This document shows, piece after piece, positions 1 to 7,497 of a DNA stretch of 7,811 nucleotides. The DNA comes from Alphaproteobacteria bacterium (GTDB lineage Bacteria; Pseudomonadota; Alphaproteobacteria; Sphingomonadales; Emcibacteraceae), in the NCBI GenBank assembly GCA_002749135.1, contig NVVY01000033.1, positions 17,449-25,259 of the forward strand, read 5' to 3'. A program made the position numbers and the translations under genes. The notes below the pieces were generated by a model that saw nothing but the letters and a program-made list of their open reading frames with translations, did not search any database and had not been told where the DNA came from. Position 1 is the first letter of the stretch, and each line of letters starts with the position of its first letter.

Positions 1-3000
1 GTCGGCGGTATTCAAAAGTTCAACATTCAGGCACAAGGATTTCATTTCCTTGACCAGCACGTTAAAGGATTCCGGTATCCCGGCCTCAAAGCTGTCATCT
101 CCGCGAACGATGGCCTCGTAAACCTTGGTTCGGCCATTCACATCATCGGACTTGACGGTCAGCATTTCCTGCAGCGTATAGGCCGCCCCGTAGGCCTGCA
201 ATGCCCAGACCTCCATCTCACCAAATCTCTGGCCGCCAAACTGGGCTTTGCCGCCCAGCGGTTGCTGTGTCACCAGCGAGTATGGGCCAATAGAGCGGGC
301 ATGAATCTTGTCATCAACCAGATGGTGAAGCTTCAACATGTAAATGTAACCCACGGTCACTTTACGGTCAAATTTCTCGCCGGTCCGGCCATCATAAAGA
401 TCAACCTGACCGGATGTGTCCACCCCGGCCATTTCCAGCATCTCACAAATATTTTCTTCATTGGCCCCGTCAAATACCGGCGTTGCCATGGGAATCCCAT
501 TGCGCAGGTTACCGGACATTTCAACAAGATCTTCATCATTCAATGGGGCAATTTCAGCCTCATACTGATCTTTGGAATAAACCTTTTTAAATTTATCCCG
601 CAATGCCTCAGCCTTTTCAGCCAGTTCCATCTGGAAATTATCCAGCATCTCGGAAACCTGTACCCCAAGCGAGCGCGAGGCCCAGCCAAGATGAGTTTCC
701 AGAATCTGTCCCACATTCATCCGGGATGGCACCCCAAGCGGGTTCAGCACGATGTCAACCGGCGTCCCGTCTTCAAGGAATGGCATATCTTCTTGCGGCA
801 GGATGCGGGAAATAACCCCCTTGTTACCATGACGTCCGGCCATCTTGTCACCCGGTTGCAGCTTGCGCTTCACCGCGACAAAAACCTTGACCATTTTCAG
901 GACACCCGGCAGTAGCTCGTCACCGCGTTGCAGTTTTTCGATCTTTTCTTCAAAACGGGCGCGGAGTCGGTCACGATCTTCCTGAAATTTCTGATGCAGA
1001 AGATCAATTTTTTCCATGACCTTTTCATCGTCAACGACAATCTGCCACCAAAGACCCTTGGCCACTTCGTCCAGAAGCGCGTCGGTGATCTTGTCACCCT
1101 TAGCCACATCATTTGGCCCCTTAGCCACCACATTGCCCAAAAGCAATGGTTTCAACCGGGTATAAATGCTGCGGTCCAGAATGGCCTGCTCGTCCTCACG
1201 GTCCTTGCTGAGCCGTTCGATTTCTTCACGTTCGATGGCGATGGACCGTTCGTCCTTGTCAATGCCGTAACGGTTAAAGACCCGAACCTCAACCACGGTG
1301 CCGGCAACGCCCGGTGACAGGCGCATGGAAGTATCACGCACATCCGCCGCCTTCTCGCCAAAGATGGCGCGCAGAAGTTTTTCTTCCGGTGTCATGGGGC
1401 TTTCGCCCTTTGGTGTGATCTTACCCACCAGAATATCACCCGGATGAACCTCCGCGCCGATATAAACGATACCGGCCTCATCAAGGTTTTTCAGGCCTTC
1501 TTCGCCCACATTGGGAATATCACGGGTAATGTCCTCAGGACCAAGTTTGGTATCCCGGGCCATGACCTGTAATTCTTCAATATGGATAGAGGTAAAGACG
1601 TCATCCTTCACAATCCGTTCGGAAATCAGGATACTGTCTTCAAAGTTATAACCATTCCACGGCATGAAGGCCACCAGCACATTCCGGCCAAGGGCCAATT
1701 CGCCCATATCCGTGGACGGCCCATCGGCCAGCACATCGCCGCGCCCCACAATATCACCCACCTTCACCAACGGACGCTGGTTAATGCAGGTATTCTGGTT
1801 GGAACGCTGGAATTTGCGCAGGGTATAGATATCCACACCTGATTTACCGTCTTCCACGTCTTCGTTGACCCGGATCACGATACGGCGGGCATCCACCTGA
1901 TCGATAATACCGGCCCGGTCGGCGACAATGGACGCCCCGGAATCGCGGGCCACAACCCGTTCCATACCGGTGCCGACAAAGGGCGATTCCGCCTTCAGAA
2001 GCGGCACGGCCTGACGTTGCATGTTAGAGCCCATGAGCGCCCGGTTGGCGTCATCATTTTCCAGAAACGGAATAAGCGCTGCCGCCACGGAAACAACCTG
2101 TTTCGGGGACACATCCATCAGGGTAATATTTTCCGGTTTGATCAGATGATGCTCGCCCGCCTCCCGGCAATCGATCAGGTCTTCAACAAAGGTACCATTT
2201 TCATTCAGTTCCGTATTAGCCTGGGCAATGGTATATTTTTCTTCTTCCATAGCTGACAGATAAATAACCTCATCAGAAACCTTGCTATCACTAACTTTCC
2301 GGTATGGTGCTTCGATAAAGCCATATTTATTGACCTTGGCAAAGATGGCCAGAGAGTTGATCAGACCAATATTTGGCCCTTCCGGCGTTTCAATAGGACA
2401 GATCCGGCCATAATGGGTGGTATGAACATCGCGCACCTCAAAGCCCGCACGTTCGCGGGTCAGGCCGCCGGGGCCAAGGGCCGACAGGCGACGTTTATGG
2501 GTGATTTCTGACAGGGGGTTTGTCTGATCCATAAACTGGCTGAGCTGAGAGGAGCCGAAAAATTCACGGACCGCTGCCACTGCCGGTTTGGCATTAACCA
2601 GATCGTGCGGCATCACCGTATCAATATCAATGCTGCTCATGCGTTCGCGAATAGCGCGTTCCATACGGAGCAGGCCGATGCGATACTGATTTTCCATGAG
2701 CTCACCCACGGACCGTACCCGGCGATTGCCCAGATGGTCAATATCATCCACAACGCCCTTACCGTCTTTCAGGTTCACAAGATTTTTCAGAACCGCCAGA
2801 ATATCTTCTTTACGCAGAACCCGAAAATCATCGGGCGCATCCAGATCAAGACGCATATTCATCTTCACCCGGCCCACGGCACTCAGATCATAACGCTCAG
2901 GATCAAAGAACAGACCATGGAACAGGGTCTCGGCTGTTTCCTTTGTCGGTGGCTCGCCAGGGCGCATAACCCGGTAAATATCGGACATGGCCATTTCCCA

Positions 3001-4098
3001 GTTTTCCACTTTGTCCCCCATGAGGGTATTGCGGATATGCGGGCCGACCTTCACATGATCAATATCAAGGGTTTCAATGGATTTATACCCGGCATCGGTC
3101 AGCTTCTGTAAATGCTCTTCGGAAATTTCTTCCCCGGCCTCGATATAAATTTCACCGGTTTTGGCATTGACCACATCCACCGCCGCAAAGCGGGTATGCA
3201 GTTCCTCATCGGGAACCAGCAGATCTTTCAGACCATCCTTAGCCAGCTTGTTGGCCGTGCGCGGGGTGATTTTCTTACCCGCCACAGCAACGACTTCACC
3301 GCTGGCCGCATCCACAAGGTCAAATGTCGGTTTAACGCCGCGCCATGATTCATGATCAAACGGCACGCTCCAGCCACCCTTCTTGCGGGTATATTTCACC
3401 CGGCCATAGAAAGTGTCCAGAATTTCCTCTGACAACATGCCAAGGGCATAAAGCAGGGTTGTCACCGGCAGTTTCCGCCGGCGGTCGATGCGCACAAAGA
3501 CAGTGTCTTTGGCGTCAAATTCAAAATCAAGCCATGAGCCACGGTAAGGAATAATGCGGGCGGCAAACAGGAATTTGCCGGACACATGGGTCTTGCCCTT
3601 GTCATGGTCAAAGAAAACGCCCGGTGAGCGATGCATCTGGGATACAATCACCCGCTCGGTGCCGTTAACCACAAAGGTTCCCCGGTCAGTCATCAGCGGC
3701 AGGTCGCCCATATAGACATCCTGTTCCTTGATATCCAGAACAGACCGCGCCTCTGTTTCCTCGTCGATCTCGAACACGATCAGACGCAGGGTCACCCGAA
3801 GCGGCGCCGCATAGGTCATATCCCGTTGCTGGCATTCCTCGGTGTCATACTTTGGCGGTTCCAGCTCAAAGGCGACAAATTCCAGAGATGCCGTCCCGGC
3901 AAAGTCCGAAATTGGAAATACAGATTTAAATACACCCTGCAAGCCATCGCTCACGCGGTCACTTGTTGGAACATCCGTTTGCAAAAACTGGTCATATGAG
4001 CTTTTCTGAACCTTGATCAGGTTCGGCATTTCTGCCACTTCTTTAATTCGACCGAAATTTTTACGAACTTTTTTACGACTGGAATAGGAAGTCGCCAT
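1..4098 (-). CDS. rpoB: DNA-directed RNA polymerase subunit beta (3' end outside window)
   Basis: Beta subunit of RNA polymerase; with beta' it forms the catalytic cleft and the rifampicin pocket. The frame is open for 1,366 codons from the ATG at 4096-4098 to the window edge, and I read it without a stop or frameshift. Landmarks: N-terminal [21 protein letters not shown]; rifampicin region [20 protein letters not shown] at about 515-534 followed by [23 protein letters not shown] at 813-823 (E820, D821 match E. coli E813, D814); GRHGNKG at 1088-1094, with K1085 and K1093 matching E. coli K1065 and K1073. The last visible residues, [20 protein letters not shown], align with the extreme C-terminus of the family, so only a few codons should be missing. 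D524, H534 and S539 (E. coli D516, H526, S531) are the sensitive-type residues. A GAGG ribosome-binding site lies 7 nt before the start. rpoC is expected just beyond position 1. Confidence 0.98.
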   Translation of the reverse strand, partial: MATSYSSRKKVRKNFGRIKEVAEMPNLIKVQKSSYDQFLQTDVPTSDRVSDGLQGVFKSVFPISDFAGTASLEFVAFELEPPKYDTEECQQRDMTYAAPLRVTLRLIVFEIDEETEARSVLDIKEQDVYMGDLPLMTDRGTFVVNGTERVIVSQMHRSPGVFFDHDKGKTHVSGKFLFAARIIPYRGSWLDFEFDAKDTVFVRIDRRRKLPVTTLLYALGMLSEEILDTFYGRVKYTRKKGGWSVPFDHESWRGVKPTFDLVDAASGEVVAVAGKKITPRTANKLAKDGLKDLLVPDEELHTRFAAVDVVNAKTGEIYIEAGEEISEEHLQKLTDAGYKSIETLDIDHVKVGPHIRNTLMGDKVENWEMAMSDIYRVMRPGEPPTKETAETLFHGLFFDPERYDLSAVGRVKMNMRLDLDAPDDFRVLRKEDILAVLKNLVNLKDGKGVVDDIDHLGNRRVRSVGELMENQYRIGLLRMERAIRERMSSIDIDTVMPHDLVNAKPAVAAVREFFGSSQLSQFMDQTNPLSEITHKRRLSALGPGGLTRERAGFEVRDVHTTHYGRICPIETPEGPNIGLINSLAIFAKVNKYGFIEAPYRKVSDSKVSDEVIYLSAMEEEKYTIAQANTELNENGTFVEDLIDCREAGEHHLIKPENITLMDVSPKQVVSVAAALIPFLENDDANRALMGSNMQRQAVPLLKAESPFVGTGMERVVARDSGASIVADRAGIIDQVDARRIVIRVNEDVEDGKSGVDIYTLRKFQRSNQNTCINQRPLVKVGDIVGRGDVLADGPSTDMGELALGRNVLVAFMPWNGYNFEDSILISERIVKDDVFTSIHIEELQVMARDTKLGPEDITRDIPNVGEEGLKNLDEAGIVYIGAEVHPGDILVGKITPKGESPMTPEEKLLRAIFGEKAADVRDTSMRLSPGVAGTVVEVRVFNRYGIDKDERSIAIEREEIERLSKDREDEQAILDRSIYTRLKPLLLGNVVAKGPNDVAKGDKITDALLDEVAKGLWWQIVVDDEKVMEKIDLLHQKFQEDRDRLRARFEEKIEKLQRGDELLPGVLKMVKVFVAVKRKLQPGDKMAGRHGNKGVISRILPQEDMPFLEDGTPVDIVLNPLGVPSRMNVGQILETHLGWASRSLGVQVSEMLDNFQMELAEKAEALRDKFKKVYSKDQYEAEIAPLNDEDLVEMSGNLRNGIPMATPVFDGANEENICEMLEMAGVDTSGQVDLYDGRTGEKFDRKVTVGYIYMLKLHHLVDDKIHARSIGPYSLVTQQPLGGKAQFGGQRFGEMEVWALQAYGAAYTLQEMLTVKSDDVNGRTKVYEAIVRGDDSFEAGIPESFNVLVKEMKSLCLNVELLNTAD

Positions 4099-4105
4099 GC
4101 TTTAT

Positions 4106-4109
4106 CCTC
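4106..4109 (-). promoter_or_regulatory. rpoB ribosome-binding site
   Basis: GAGG on the minus strand with 7 nt to the ATG at 4098. It supports the chosen start, which also gives the conserved family N-terminus. Confidence 0.75.
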
Positions 4110-4184
4110 GCCACTTTGCCTTGATCTGACCCTGCTGTCCCCTGTGAAATATAGACCGTTTCACCGTAGAACAACCTCATATTC

Positions 4185-4202
4185 GGCGTTCAAAAAAACG
4201 CC
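4185..4202 (-). other. Second oligo-U-loop hairpin in rplL-rpoB spacer
   Basis: Six perfect pairs, GGCGUU/AACGCC on the mRNA strand, enclose a U-rich 6-nt loop. It lies 19 nt downstream of the 4222-4250 hairpin and has the same design, a short stem with a U-rich loop. No U-tract follows the stem. Confidence 0.45.
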
Positions 4203-4221
4203 TGTTCTCAATACGCCAGAA

Positions 4222-4250
4222 ACCGCTTCAGAAAAAAATCTGAAAACGGT
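4222..4250 (-). other. Hairpin with oligo-U loop in rplL-rpoB spacer
   Basis: On the mRNA strand ACCG plus UUCAGA pair with UCUGAA plus CGGU around a six-U loop. A small internal loop (UU opposite G, with one possible U-G pair) separates the 4-bp base from the 6-bp top. No U-tract follows, so it does not look like a terminator. It may be a processing or attenuation element. Confidence 0.5.
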
Positions 4251-4401
4251 CCTTCAAATAGTTACAACAATTCAATTTCAGAACAACAAACTGTCTTCAC
4301 GCTATTTCTGCACCTATCAACAACATAATTACTTTTTCCCGAAATGGGAAAGATGGCACGCACCTGAAATTCAGGCCCGCACCATCCATATTTCCGTGAA
4401 C

Positions 4402-4770
4402 CTATTTAAGTTCAACCGTAGCACCAGCTGCTTCAAGCTTCGCTTTAATTTCTTCAGCTTCAGTCTTGGAAGCGGCTTCTTTAACCACTTTAGGCGCGCC
4501 TTCAACCGTTTCCTTGGCTTCTTTCAGACCAAGGCCGGTGATGGCCCGTACTTCTTTGATGACATTGATTTTCTTCTCGCCGAAGGAGACCAGAACAACA
4601 TCAAACTCATTTTGTACTTCAGCAGCTTCTGCCGGAGCCGCAGCCGCCGCAGCCGCCACAGGAGCCGCAGCAGATACGCCCCATTTTTCTTCAAGAATTT
4701 TAGAAAGTTCTGCGGCTTCTATTACAGTCAAGCCGGAGAGTTCGTCAGCAATCTTTTCAAGATCAGCCAT
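4402..4770 (-). CDS. rplL: 50S ribosomal protein L7/L12
   Basis: Stalk protein that binds L10 as dimers and recruits and stimulates translational GTPases such as EF-Tu and EF-G. It has 122 residues, the normal family length. Residues 1-31 form the dimerisation and L10-binding domain ([20 protein letters not shown] onward). Residues 32-51 are the flexible alanine/proline hinge. Residues 53-122 are the globular factor-binding domain, with the conserved helix [13 protein letters not shown] at 78-90 and K83, E84. It starts 44 nt after rplJ. AAGG at 4781-4784 lies 10 nt before the ATG. Stop is TAG. As the only multi-copy ribosomal protein it needs more synthesis than its neighbours, usually by stronger translation. 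Confidence 0.98.
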   Translation of the reverse strand: MADLEKIADELSGLTVIEAAELSKILEEKWGVSAAAPVAAAAAAAPAEAAEVQNEFDVVLVSFGEKKINVIKEVRAITGLGLKEAKETVEGAPKVVKEAASKTEAEEIKAKLEAAGATVELK

Positions 4771-4814
4771 TGTATTATTTCCTTACAGTCAAAAATTAAT
4801 ATCTTACCAGAAAC

Positions 4815-5333
4815 CTAAGCGGCATCGCCCTGCGATCCGTAGGCACCAAAAACCCGAGCCAGTTGTCCGGCAGGTGCTTGCGTAATACGTGCAAGTTTTC
4901 CTGCGGGTGCCTGAAGCAACCCAACCAGCTTGCCGCGCAGCTCATCAAGGGATGGCAGTTCCGCCAGCGCCTTGACAGCATTAAGGTCAAGCATGGTTGT
5001 GCCCATGACACCGCCAAGAACTTCGATTTTATCGTTTTTCTTGGCAAACTTGACAAGAACCCTAGCCGCCGCAACGGGATCATCGGAATAACCGAGGACC
5101 GCCGGGCCTTTAAGATAATCGCCAATAGACTCTAATTCAGTCCCTTCGAGAGCAAGACGAGCGAGCCGGTTTTTGGCCACTTTGAGGCTGGCCCCTGCTT
5201 CACGCATTTGCATGCGCAAAGATGTCATTTCACTCACATCCAACCCGTCGTTGCGAACCACAACGATAGAGGCGGCGGAAGTGAAAACATCTTTCAAGAA
5301 GGTAACCATTTCCCTTTTTTGGGCCCGATCCAT
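4815..5333 (-). CDS. rplJ: 50S ribosomal protein L10
   Basis: Base of the ribosomal stalk: it binds 23S rRNA near L11 and carries the L7/L12 dimers. It has 172 residues, typical for the family. The RNA-binding N-terminal domain includes LKVAKNRLA at 50-58 and LKGPAVLGY at 74-82. The C-terminal helix that carries L12 ends in two near-identical 11-residue units, QAPAGKLARIT at 141-151 and QAPAGQLARVF at 152-162, consistent with repeated L12-dimer docking sites. The start MDRAQKRE is the family N-terminus, and GGAG at 5340-5343 lies 6 nt before it. The later Met9 lacks this support. It follows a 302-nt structured leader, where L10 or L10-L12 is expected to repress its own translation. Confidence 0.98.
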   Translation of the reverse strand: MDRAQKREMVTFLKDVFTSAASIVVVRNDGLDVSEMTSLRMQMREAGASLKVAKNRLARLALEGTELESIGDYLKGPAVLGYSDDPVAAARVLVKFAKKNDKIEVLGGVMGTTMLDLNAVKALAELPSLDELRGKLVGLLQAPAGKLARITQAPAGQLARVFGAYGSQGDAA

Positions 5334-5339
5334 TCTCGT

Positions 5340-5343
5340 CTCC
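5340..5343 (-). promoter_or_regulatory. rplJ ribosome-binding site
   Basis: GGAG on the minus strand, 6 nt from the ATG at 5333. It lies just downstream of the short GCGGA/TCCGC hairpin at 5361-5373, so access to it could be affected by leader folding (inference). Confidence 0.7.
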
Positions 5344-5392
5344 GATATTATATGGCAAATGCGGATAGTCCGCTCCTGCCGGTTGAGTTAAA

Positions 5393-5417
5393 GCATTGCC
5401 GCACCATGCGGTAATGC
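5393..5417 (-). other. Near-perfect hairpin in rplJ leader
   Basis: GCAUUACCGCA and UGCGGCAAUGC pair over 11 positions with one A-C mismatch and a 3-nt loop. Only UUU follows on the mRNA strand, weaker than a usual terminator tract. It lies 60 nt upstream of the rplJ start and could take part in attenuation or in presenting the start region (inference). Confidence 0.55.
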
Positions 5418-5460
5418 CGTGAATGCCTGCCGTCTGATCACAAGGATCAAAGCGGAAACC

Positions 5461-5486
5461 GTAAATTCCGGAAAACCGGATTTTAC
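5461..5486 (-). other. Near-perfect hairpin in rplJ leader
   Basis: GUAAA-A-UCCGG and CCGGA-A-UUUAC form ten base pairs with one central A-A mismatch around a UUUU tetraloop. It lies directly downstream of the probable L10 site. No U-tract follows, so it is not a standard terminator. Confidence 0.6.
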
Positions 5487-5498
5487 AACCCCATCTAT

Positions 5499-5550
5499 TG
5501 CAGGCCGATGTAACATCAACTTAAATCCGGCATAAGGCCGAACACCTGCA
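5499..5550 (-). ncRNA. Probable L10-binding element (L10 leader core)
   Basis: On the mRNA strand UGCAGG (5545-5550) pairs with CCUGCA (5499-5504). The pair encloses two small hairpins, CGGC/GCCG at 5528-5540 and GAUG/CAUC at 5507-5517. The AGGUG...GCCUGC pattern matches what I recall of L10 leader RNAs, and UCGGCCUGC also occurs in the L10-binding region of 23S rRNA as I remember it. The sequence shows the stems; L10 binding is inferred. A covariance search with the L10_leader model would decide it. Confidence 0.6.
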
Positions 5551-5635
5551 GTTTTGGACAGGCAGGTTTTCAAATAATCCTGAAAACCCTGTTCCCGTCA
5601 GGCAAACCCAACGGAATTCTTACGCCCTCTGCCGC

Positions 5636-6331
5636 CTAGCTGGTGACAGAGGAAATTGCAATCCGCAGACCCGGACCCATGGTCGAGCTTACGGAAATAT
5701 TCTTTACATAGCTGCCTTTGGTCGCTGAGGGCTTTGCTTTCAAAACCACCCCGATCAATGTGCGGGCATTTTCAAGAAGCGCCGCCTCATCAAAGCTGAC
5801 CTTGCCAACAATGGCGTGAATGATACCGGCTTTCTCAACCCGATATTCCACCTGACCACCCTTAACAGCCTCAACCGCCGCCGCGACATTAGGCGTTACC
5901 GTACCCAGCTTCGGATTTGGCATCAAACCGCGCGGACCCAGTATCTTGCCCAACCGGCCAACGATGGCCATCATGTCCGGCGTTGCAATACAACGGTCAA
6001 AATTCATTTCACCCTTTTGGATAGCTTCCATCAGGTCTTCAGCGCCAACCAGTTCAGCCCCGGCCTTTTTGGCTTCCTCAGCCTTGTCACCGCGCGCGAA
6101 TACCGCAACCCGTACTGTTTTACCGGTGCCGTTAGGCAGAGTGACCACGCCGCGTACCATCTGATCCGCATGACGGGGATCAACCCCCAGGTTCATGCTG
6201 ATTTCCACGGTTTCATCAAATTTGGCTCTGGCGCGGGACTTAACCTCTTTCAGAGCATCTTCCAGTGAATATTCGGCGTTGAAATCAAGGCCGTCACGGA
6301 CTTCTTTATAGCGTTTTGACATACGTGCCAT
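5636..6331 (-). CDS. rplA: 50S ribosomal protein L1
   Basis: L1 binds the mobile L1 stalk of 23S rRNA and helps release deacylated tRNA from the E site. In many bacteria it also represses translation of its own rplK-rplA mRNA. From the chosen ATG it has 231 residues, the family norm. It carries the signature [17 protein letters not shown] at 125-141 and TMGPG at 217-221. The open frame extends upstream to an ATG at 6352, but that start would overlap rplK by 17 nt. The ATG at 6331 has AGGA 7 nt upstream and gives the expected N-terminus [16 protein letters not shown]. Only 4 nt separate it from the rplK stop, so translational coupling is likely. Confidence 0.98.
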   Translation of the reverse strand: MARMSKRYKEVRDGLDFNAEYSLEDALKEVKSRARAKFDETVEISMNLGVDPRHADQMVRGVVTLPNGTGKTVRVAVFARGDKAEEAKKAGAELVGAEDLMEAIQKGEMNFDRCIATPDMMAIVGRLGKILGPRGLMPNPKLGTVTPNVAAAVEAVKGGQVEYRVEKAGIIHAIVGKVSFDEAALLENARTLIGVVLKAKPSATKGSYVKNISVSSTMGPGLRIAISSVTS

Positions 6332-6335
6332 CGTC

Positions 6336-6764
6336 TTATCCTTCCACCTCAATACCCATGGAACGCGCGGTTCCCTTGATGATGTTTATCGCACCATCAA
6401 TATCAACAGCATTCAGGTCTGCCATTTTCAGTTCGGCAATTTCCTGAACCTTGGCCACCGGAATGGTTGCCACGGGTTCCCGGCCCGGCAGGCTGGACGC
6501 GCTCTTCAGGTTAGCCGCTTTTTTGAGCAGATAAGATGCCGGCGGCGTTTTAGTGACAAAAGTAAAACTCTTGTCCGCATAAACCGTAATCTTGGTGGGG
6601 ATAGGGGAATTCCGTTCCATTTCCTGGGTCTTGGCGTTGAACGCCTTGCAGAATTCCATAATATTCACACCGCGCTGGCCCAAAGCCGGACCAATGGGCG
6701 GTGATGGATTTGCCGCACCCGCAGGCACATGCAAATTAATGTAACCGTCAATTTTCTTCGCCAT
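6336..6764 (-). CDS. rplK: 50S ribosomal protein L11
   Basis: L11 binds the GTPase-associated region of 23S rRNA and takes part in factor-dependent GTP hydrolysis and the stringent response. From the chosen start it has exactly the usual 142 residues. The N-terminal domain has the proline-rich segment [20 protein letters not shown] at 20-39, where thiostrepton-resistance changes occur in other bacteria; the prolines are intact. The C-terminal rRNA-binding domain ends with [12 protein letters not shown]. The open frame extends 26 codons upstream to 6842, but that stretch covers the leader RNA and has no family similarity. AAGGG at 6771-6775 lies 6 nt before the ATG at 6764. Confidence 0.98.
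   Translation of the reverse strand: MAKKIDGYINLHVPAGAANPSPPIGPALGQRGVNIMEFCKAFNAKTQEMERNSPIPTKITVYADKSFTFVTKTPPASYLLKKAANLKSASSLPGREPVATIPVAKVQEIAELKMADLNAVDIDGAINIIKGTARSMGIEVEG
6339..6343 (-). promoter_or_regulatory. rplA ribosome-binding site inside the end of rplK
   Basis: AAGGA on the minus strand lies within the last rplK codons, directly before its TAA stop, and 7 nt before the ATG at 6331. It decides the rplA start and suggests that ribosomes finishing rplK re-initiate on rplA. Confidence 0.75.
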
Positions 6765-6770
6765 TACAAA

Positions 6771-6775
6771 CCCTT
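6771..6775 (-). promoter_or_regulatory. rplK ribosome-binding site
   Basis: AAGGG on the minus strand with 6 nt to the ATG at 6764. It decides against the longer upstream start at 6842. Confidence 0.8.
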
Positions 6776-6787
6776 TTCTTACGTCAT

Positions 6788-6803
6788 GCGGGGTCATTCC
6801 CGC
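6788..6803 (-). other. Hairpin between L1 site and rplK start
   Basis: GCGGG and CCCGC form five perfect pairs around the 6-nt loop AAUGAC on the mRNA strand. It ends 23 nt before the rplK ATG. It may help relay L1 binding to the start region (inference). Confidence 0.4.
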
Positions 6804-6811
6804 TGTTAGGG

Positions 6812-6842
6812 GTGTGGTACGGCTATGGCGGGCCTCCCACAC
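6812..6842 (-). promoter_or_regulatory. Probable L1-binding site in rplK-rplA leader
   Basis: On the mRNA strand GUGUGG (6837-6842) pairs perfectly with CCACAC (6812-6817). Above this stem lie GAGGC on the 5' side and AGCCGUA on the 3' side, giving a small GGC/GCC upper stem across an asymmetric internal loop. This arrangement (lower stem, GAGGC, loop, AGCCG, lower stem) matches the known L1 operator of L11/L1 mRNAs, which mimics the GUGGGAGGC segment of the 23S L1 stalk. The similarity is from memory, not a search. A second hairpin, GCGGG/CCCGC at 6788-6803, lies between it and the ribosome-binding site. Expected effect: L1 represses rplK and, by coupling, rplA. Confidence 0.6.
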
Positions 6843-6954
6843 TATATGGACATAATGCCCATATGAAAAAAAGGTCGCCAGACAATAAAAGAATCACCCG
6901 ACCACCGTAAGGGCGGCTTATAACAGCCATCCCAATGAAATACCAGAAAAAATT

Positions 6955-7491
6955 CTAGTTCTTTTCAACCTGTGAAAATTCAAGCTCAACCGGGGTTGCC
7001 CGACCAAAGATTGAAACGGAAACTTTAAGCCGTTCGCGCTCCTCATCAACCCCGTCAACGATGCCGACAAATGATTCAAACGGCCCGTCGATAACCTTAA
7101 CTTCCTCACCCACTTCATAGATGATTGCCGCCTTGGGCCGCTCAATTCCCTCTTGTACCTGATGGAGGATTCTGTCTACCTCTTTCTGGGTGATGGGGAA
7201 GGGCTTGCCGCTTTGACCCAGAAAGCCTGAAACTTTCGGCGTATTCTTGATCAGGTGATAGGTCACATCATTCATGATCATCTTGGTCAGTACATATCCG
7301 GGGAAAAATTTACGTTCGGACGTGACCTTCTTGCCCTTGCGTACTTCCGTGATTTCCTCGATAGGAACCAGAATTTCTTCGACAAAGCTTTCAAGGCCCT
7401 GAAGCACGGCCTGATCCTTGATGCTTTGAGCCACTTTCTTTTCATAACCGGAATGGGCCTGAACAATATACCAGCGCGCAGAGGAAGCCAT
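6955..7491 (-). CDS. nusG: Transcription termination/antitermination protein NusG
   Basis: Elongation factor that binds RNA polymerase through its NGN domain and Rho or ribosomal S10 through its KOW domain. It has 178 residues from the ATG at 7491, a normal length. NGN domain: ARWYIVQAHSGYEKKV near 5-20, FFPGYVL at 62-68 and KVSGFLG at 86-92. KOW domain: GEEVKVIDGPFESFVGIVDG from 128, ending IFGRATPVELEF at 161-172. A TTG two codons upstream (7497) is in frame but only 3 nt from the AGGA motif. The ATG has a 9-nt spacing and gives the usual MxxxxRWY start. Six nt separate it from the secE stop, so secE and nusG are probably translationally coupled. Confidence 0.98.
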   Translation of the reverse strand: MASSARWYIVQAHSGYEKKVAQSIKDQAVLQGLESFVEEILVPIEEITEVRKGKKVTSERKFFPGYVLTKMIMNDVTYHLIKNTPKVSGFLGQSGKPFPITQKEVDRILHQVQEGIERPKAAIIYEVGEEVKVIDGPFESFVGIVDGVDEERERLKVSVSIFGRATPVELEFSQVEKN

Positions 7492-7497
7492 GATCAA

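Larger units (their letters stand above)
4099..4401 (-). other. rplL-rpoB spacer, hairpin-rich, no gene
   Basis: A 303-nt stretch, richer in A+T than its neighbours, with no convincing coding region. Read as mRNA it contains in order five short inverted repeats: 4363-4375 (CCTGA/TCAGG, 3-nt loop), 4335-4351 (TTTCCC/GGGAAA, 5-nt loop), 4222-4250, 4185-4202 and 4144-4164 (GTGAAA/TTTCAC, 9-nt loop). None is directly followed by a U-tract, so I see no intrinsic terminator. In E. coli the equivalent spacer holds a partial attenuator and an RNase III processing site that set the rplL:rpoB ratio. A similar role here is inference from position and structure. Confidence 0.6.
5334..5635 (-). promoter_or_regulatory. 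rplJ leader region (rplA-rplJ spacer), structured
   Basis: A 302-nt spacer with no convincing gene. On the mRNA strand it contains a series of strong stem-loops: 5558-5592 (8-bp GGTTTTCA/TGAAAACC core plus 4 bp below a 3-nt bulge), a branched element at 5499-5550, 5461-5486, 5393-5417 and 5361-5373. In many bacteria this spacer carries the L10 leader, an autoregulatory RNA bound by L10 or L10-L12. Position and structure fit that role. I see no terminator with a U-tract and no clear sigma-70 promoter. Confidence 0.7.
6765..6954 (-). other. nusG-rplK spacer
   Basis: A 190-nt non-coding spacer. Apart from the probable L1 site it holds an inverted repeat ATATGG-9 nt-CCATAT at 6844-6864, a run of seven T on the mRNA strand just upstream of that repeat, and a weak GCCGCC/GGTGGT stem at 6901-6917 with no adjacent U-tract. 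In E. coli the rplK promoter lies in this spacer. I could not find a convincing promoter here, and no clear terminator follows nusG. Confidence 0.6.

Noticed and set aside
262..915. Long plus-strand open frame of 217 codons
   Set aside because: It lies wholly antisense to conserved rpoB codons that read without interruption, and it resembles no family I know.
2605..3111. Plus-strand open frame of 168 codons
   Set aside because: It is antisense to conserved rpoB sequence; its His/Ile-rich composition is typical of a mirror frame.
4144..4818. Plus-strand open frame of 224 codons spanning the rplL-rpoB spacer and rplL
   Set aside because: Most of it is antisense to rplL, its first part is A+T-rich spacer, it begins with a GTG lacking a ribosome-binding site, and it is Phe/Arg-rich in the manner of a shadow frame.
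5347..5352. Perfect TATAAT on the minus strand before rplJ
   Set aside because: There is no matching -35 at 16-18 nt, and the transcript would begin almost at the rplJ start, without its ribosome-binding site.
5388..5573. Minus-strand small open frame of 61 codons in the rplJ leader
   Set aside because: It overlaps the strong leader hairpins, starts with TTG without a clear ribosome-binding site, and shows no recognisable protein features. The structured-RNA reading explains the sequence better.
5816..6268. Plus-strand open frame of 150 codons
   Set aside because: It is antisense to rplA, whose minus-strand reading is an unambiguous L1 protein.
6332..6352. Upstream ATG extension of rplA by seven codons
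   Set aside because: It overlaps rplK, has no ribosome-binding site of its own, and gives an N-terminus foreign to L1.
6841..6869. Promoter-like TATAGT (minus strand) with TTTTCA 17 nt upstream
   Set aside because: A transcript from it would start near 6834 and lack the 5' arm of the probable L1 site, which overlaps the -10. The -35 match is also weak.
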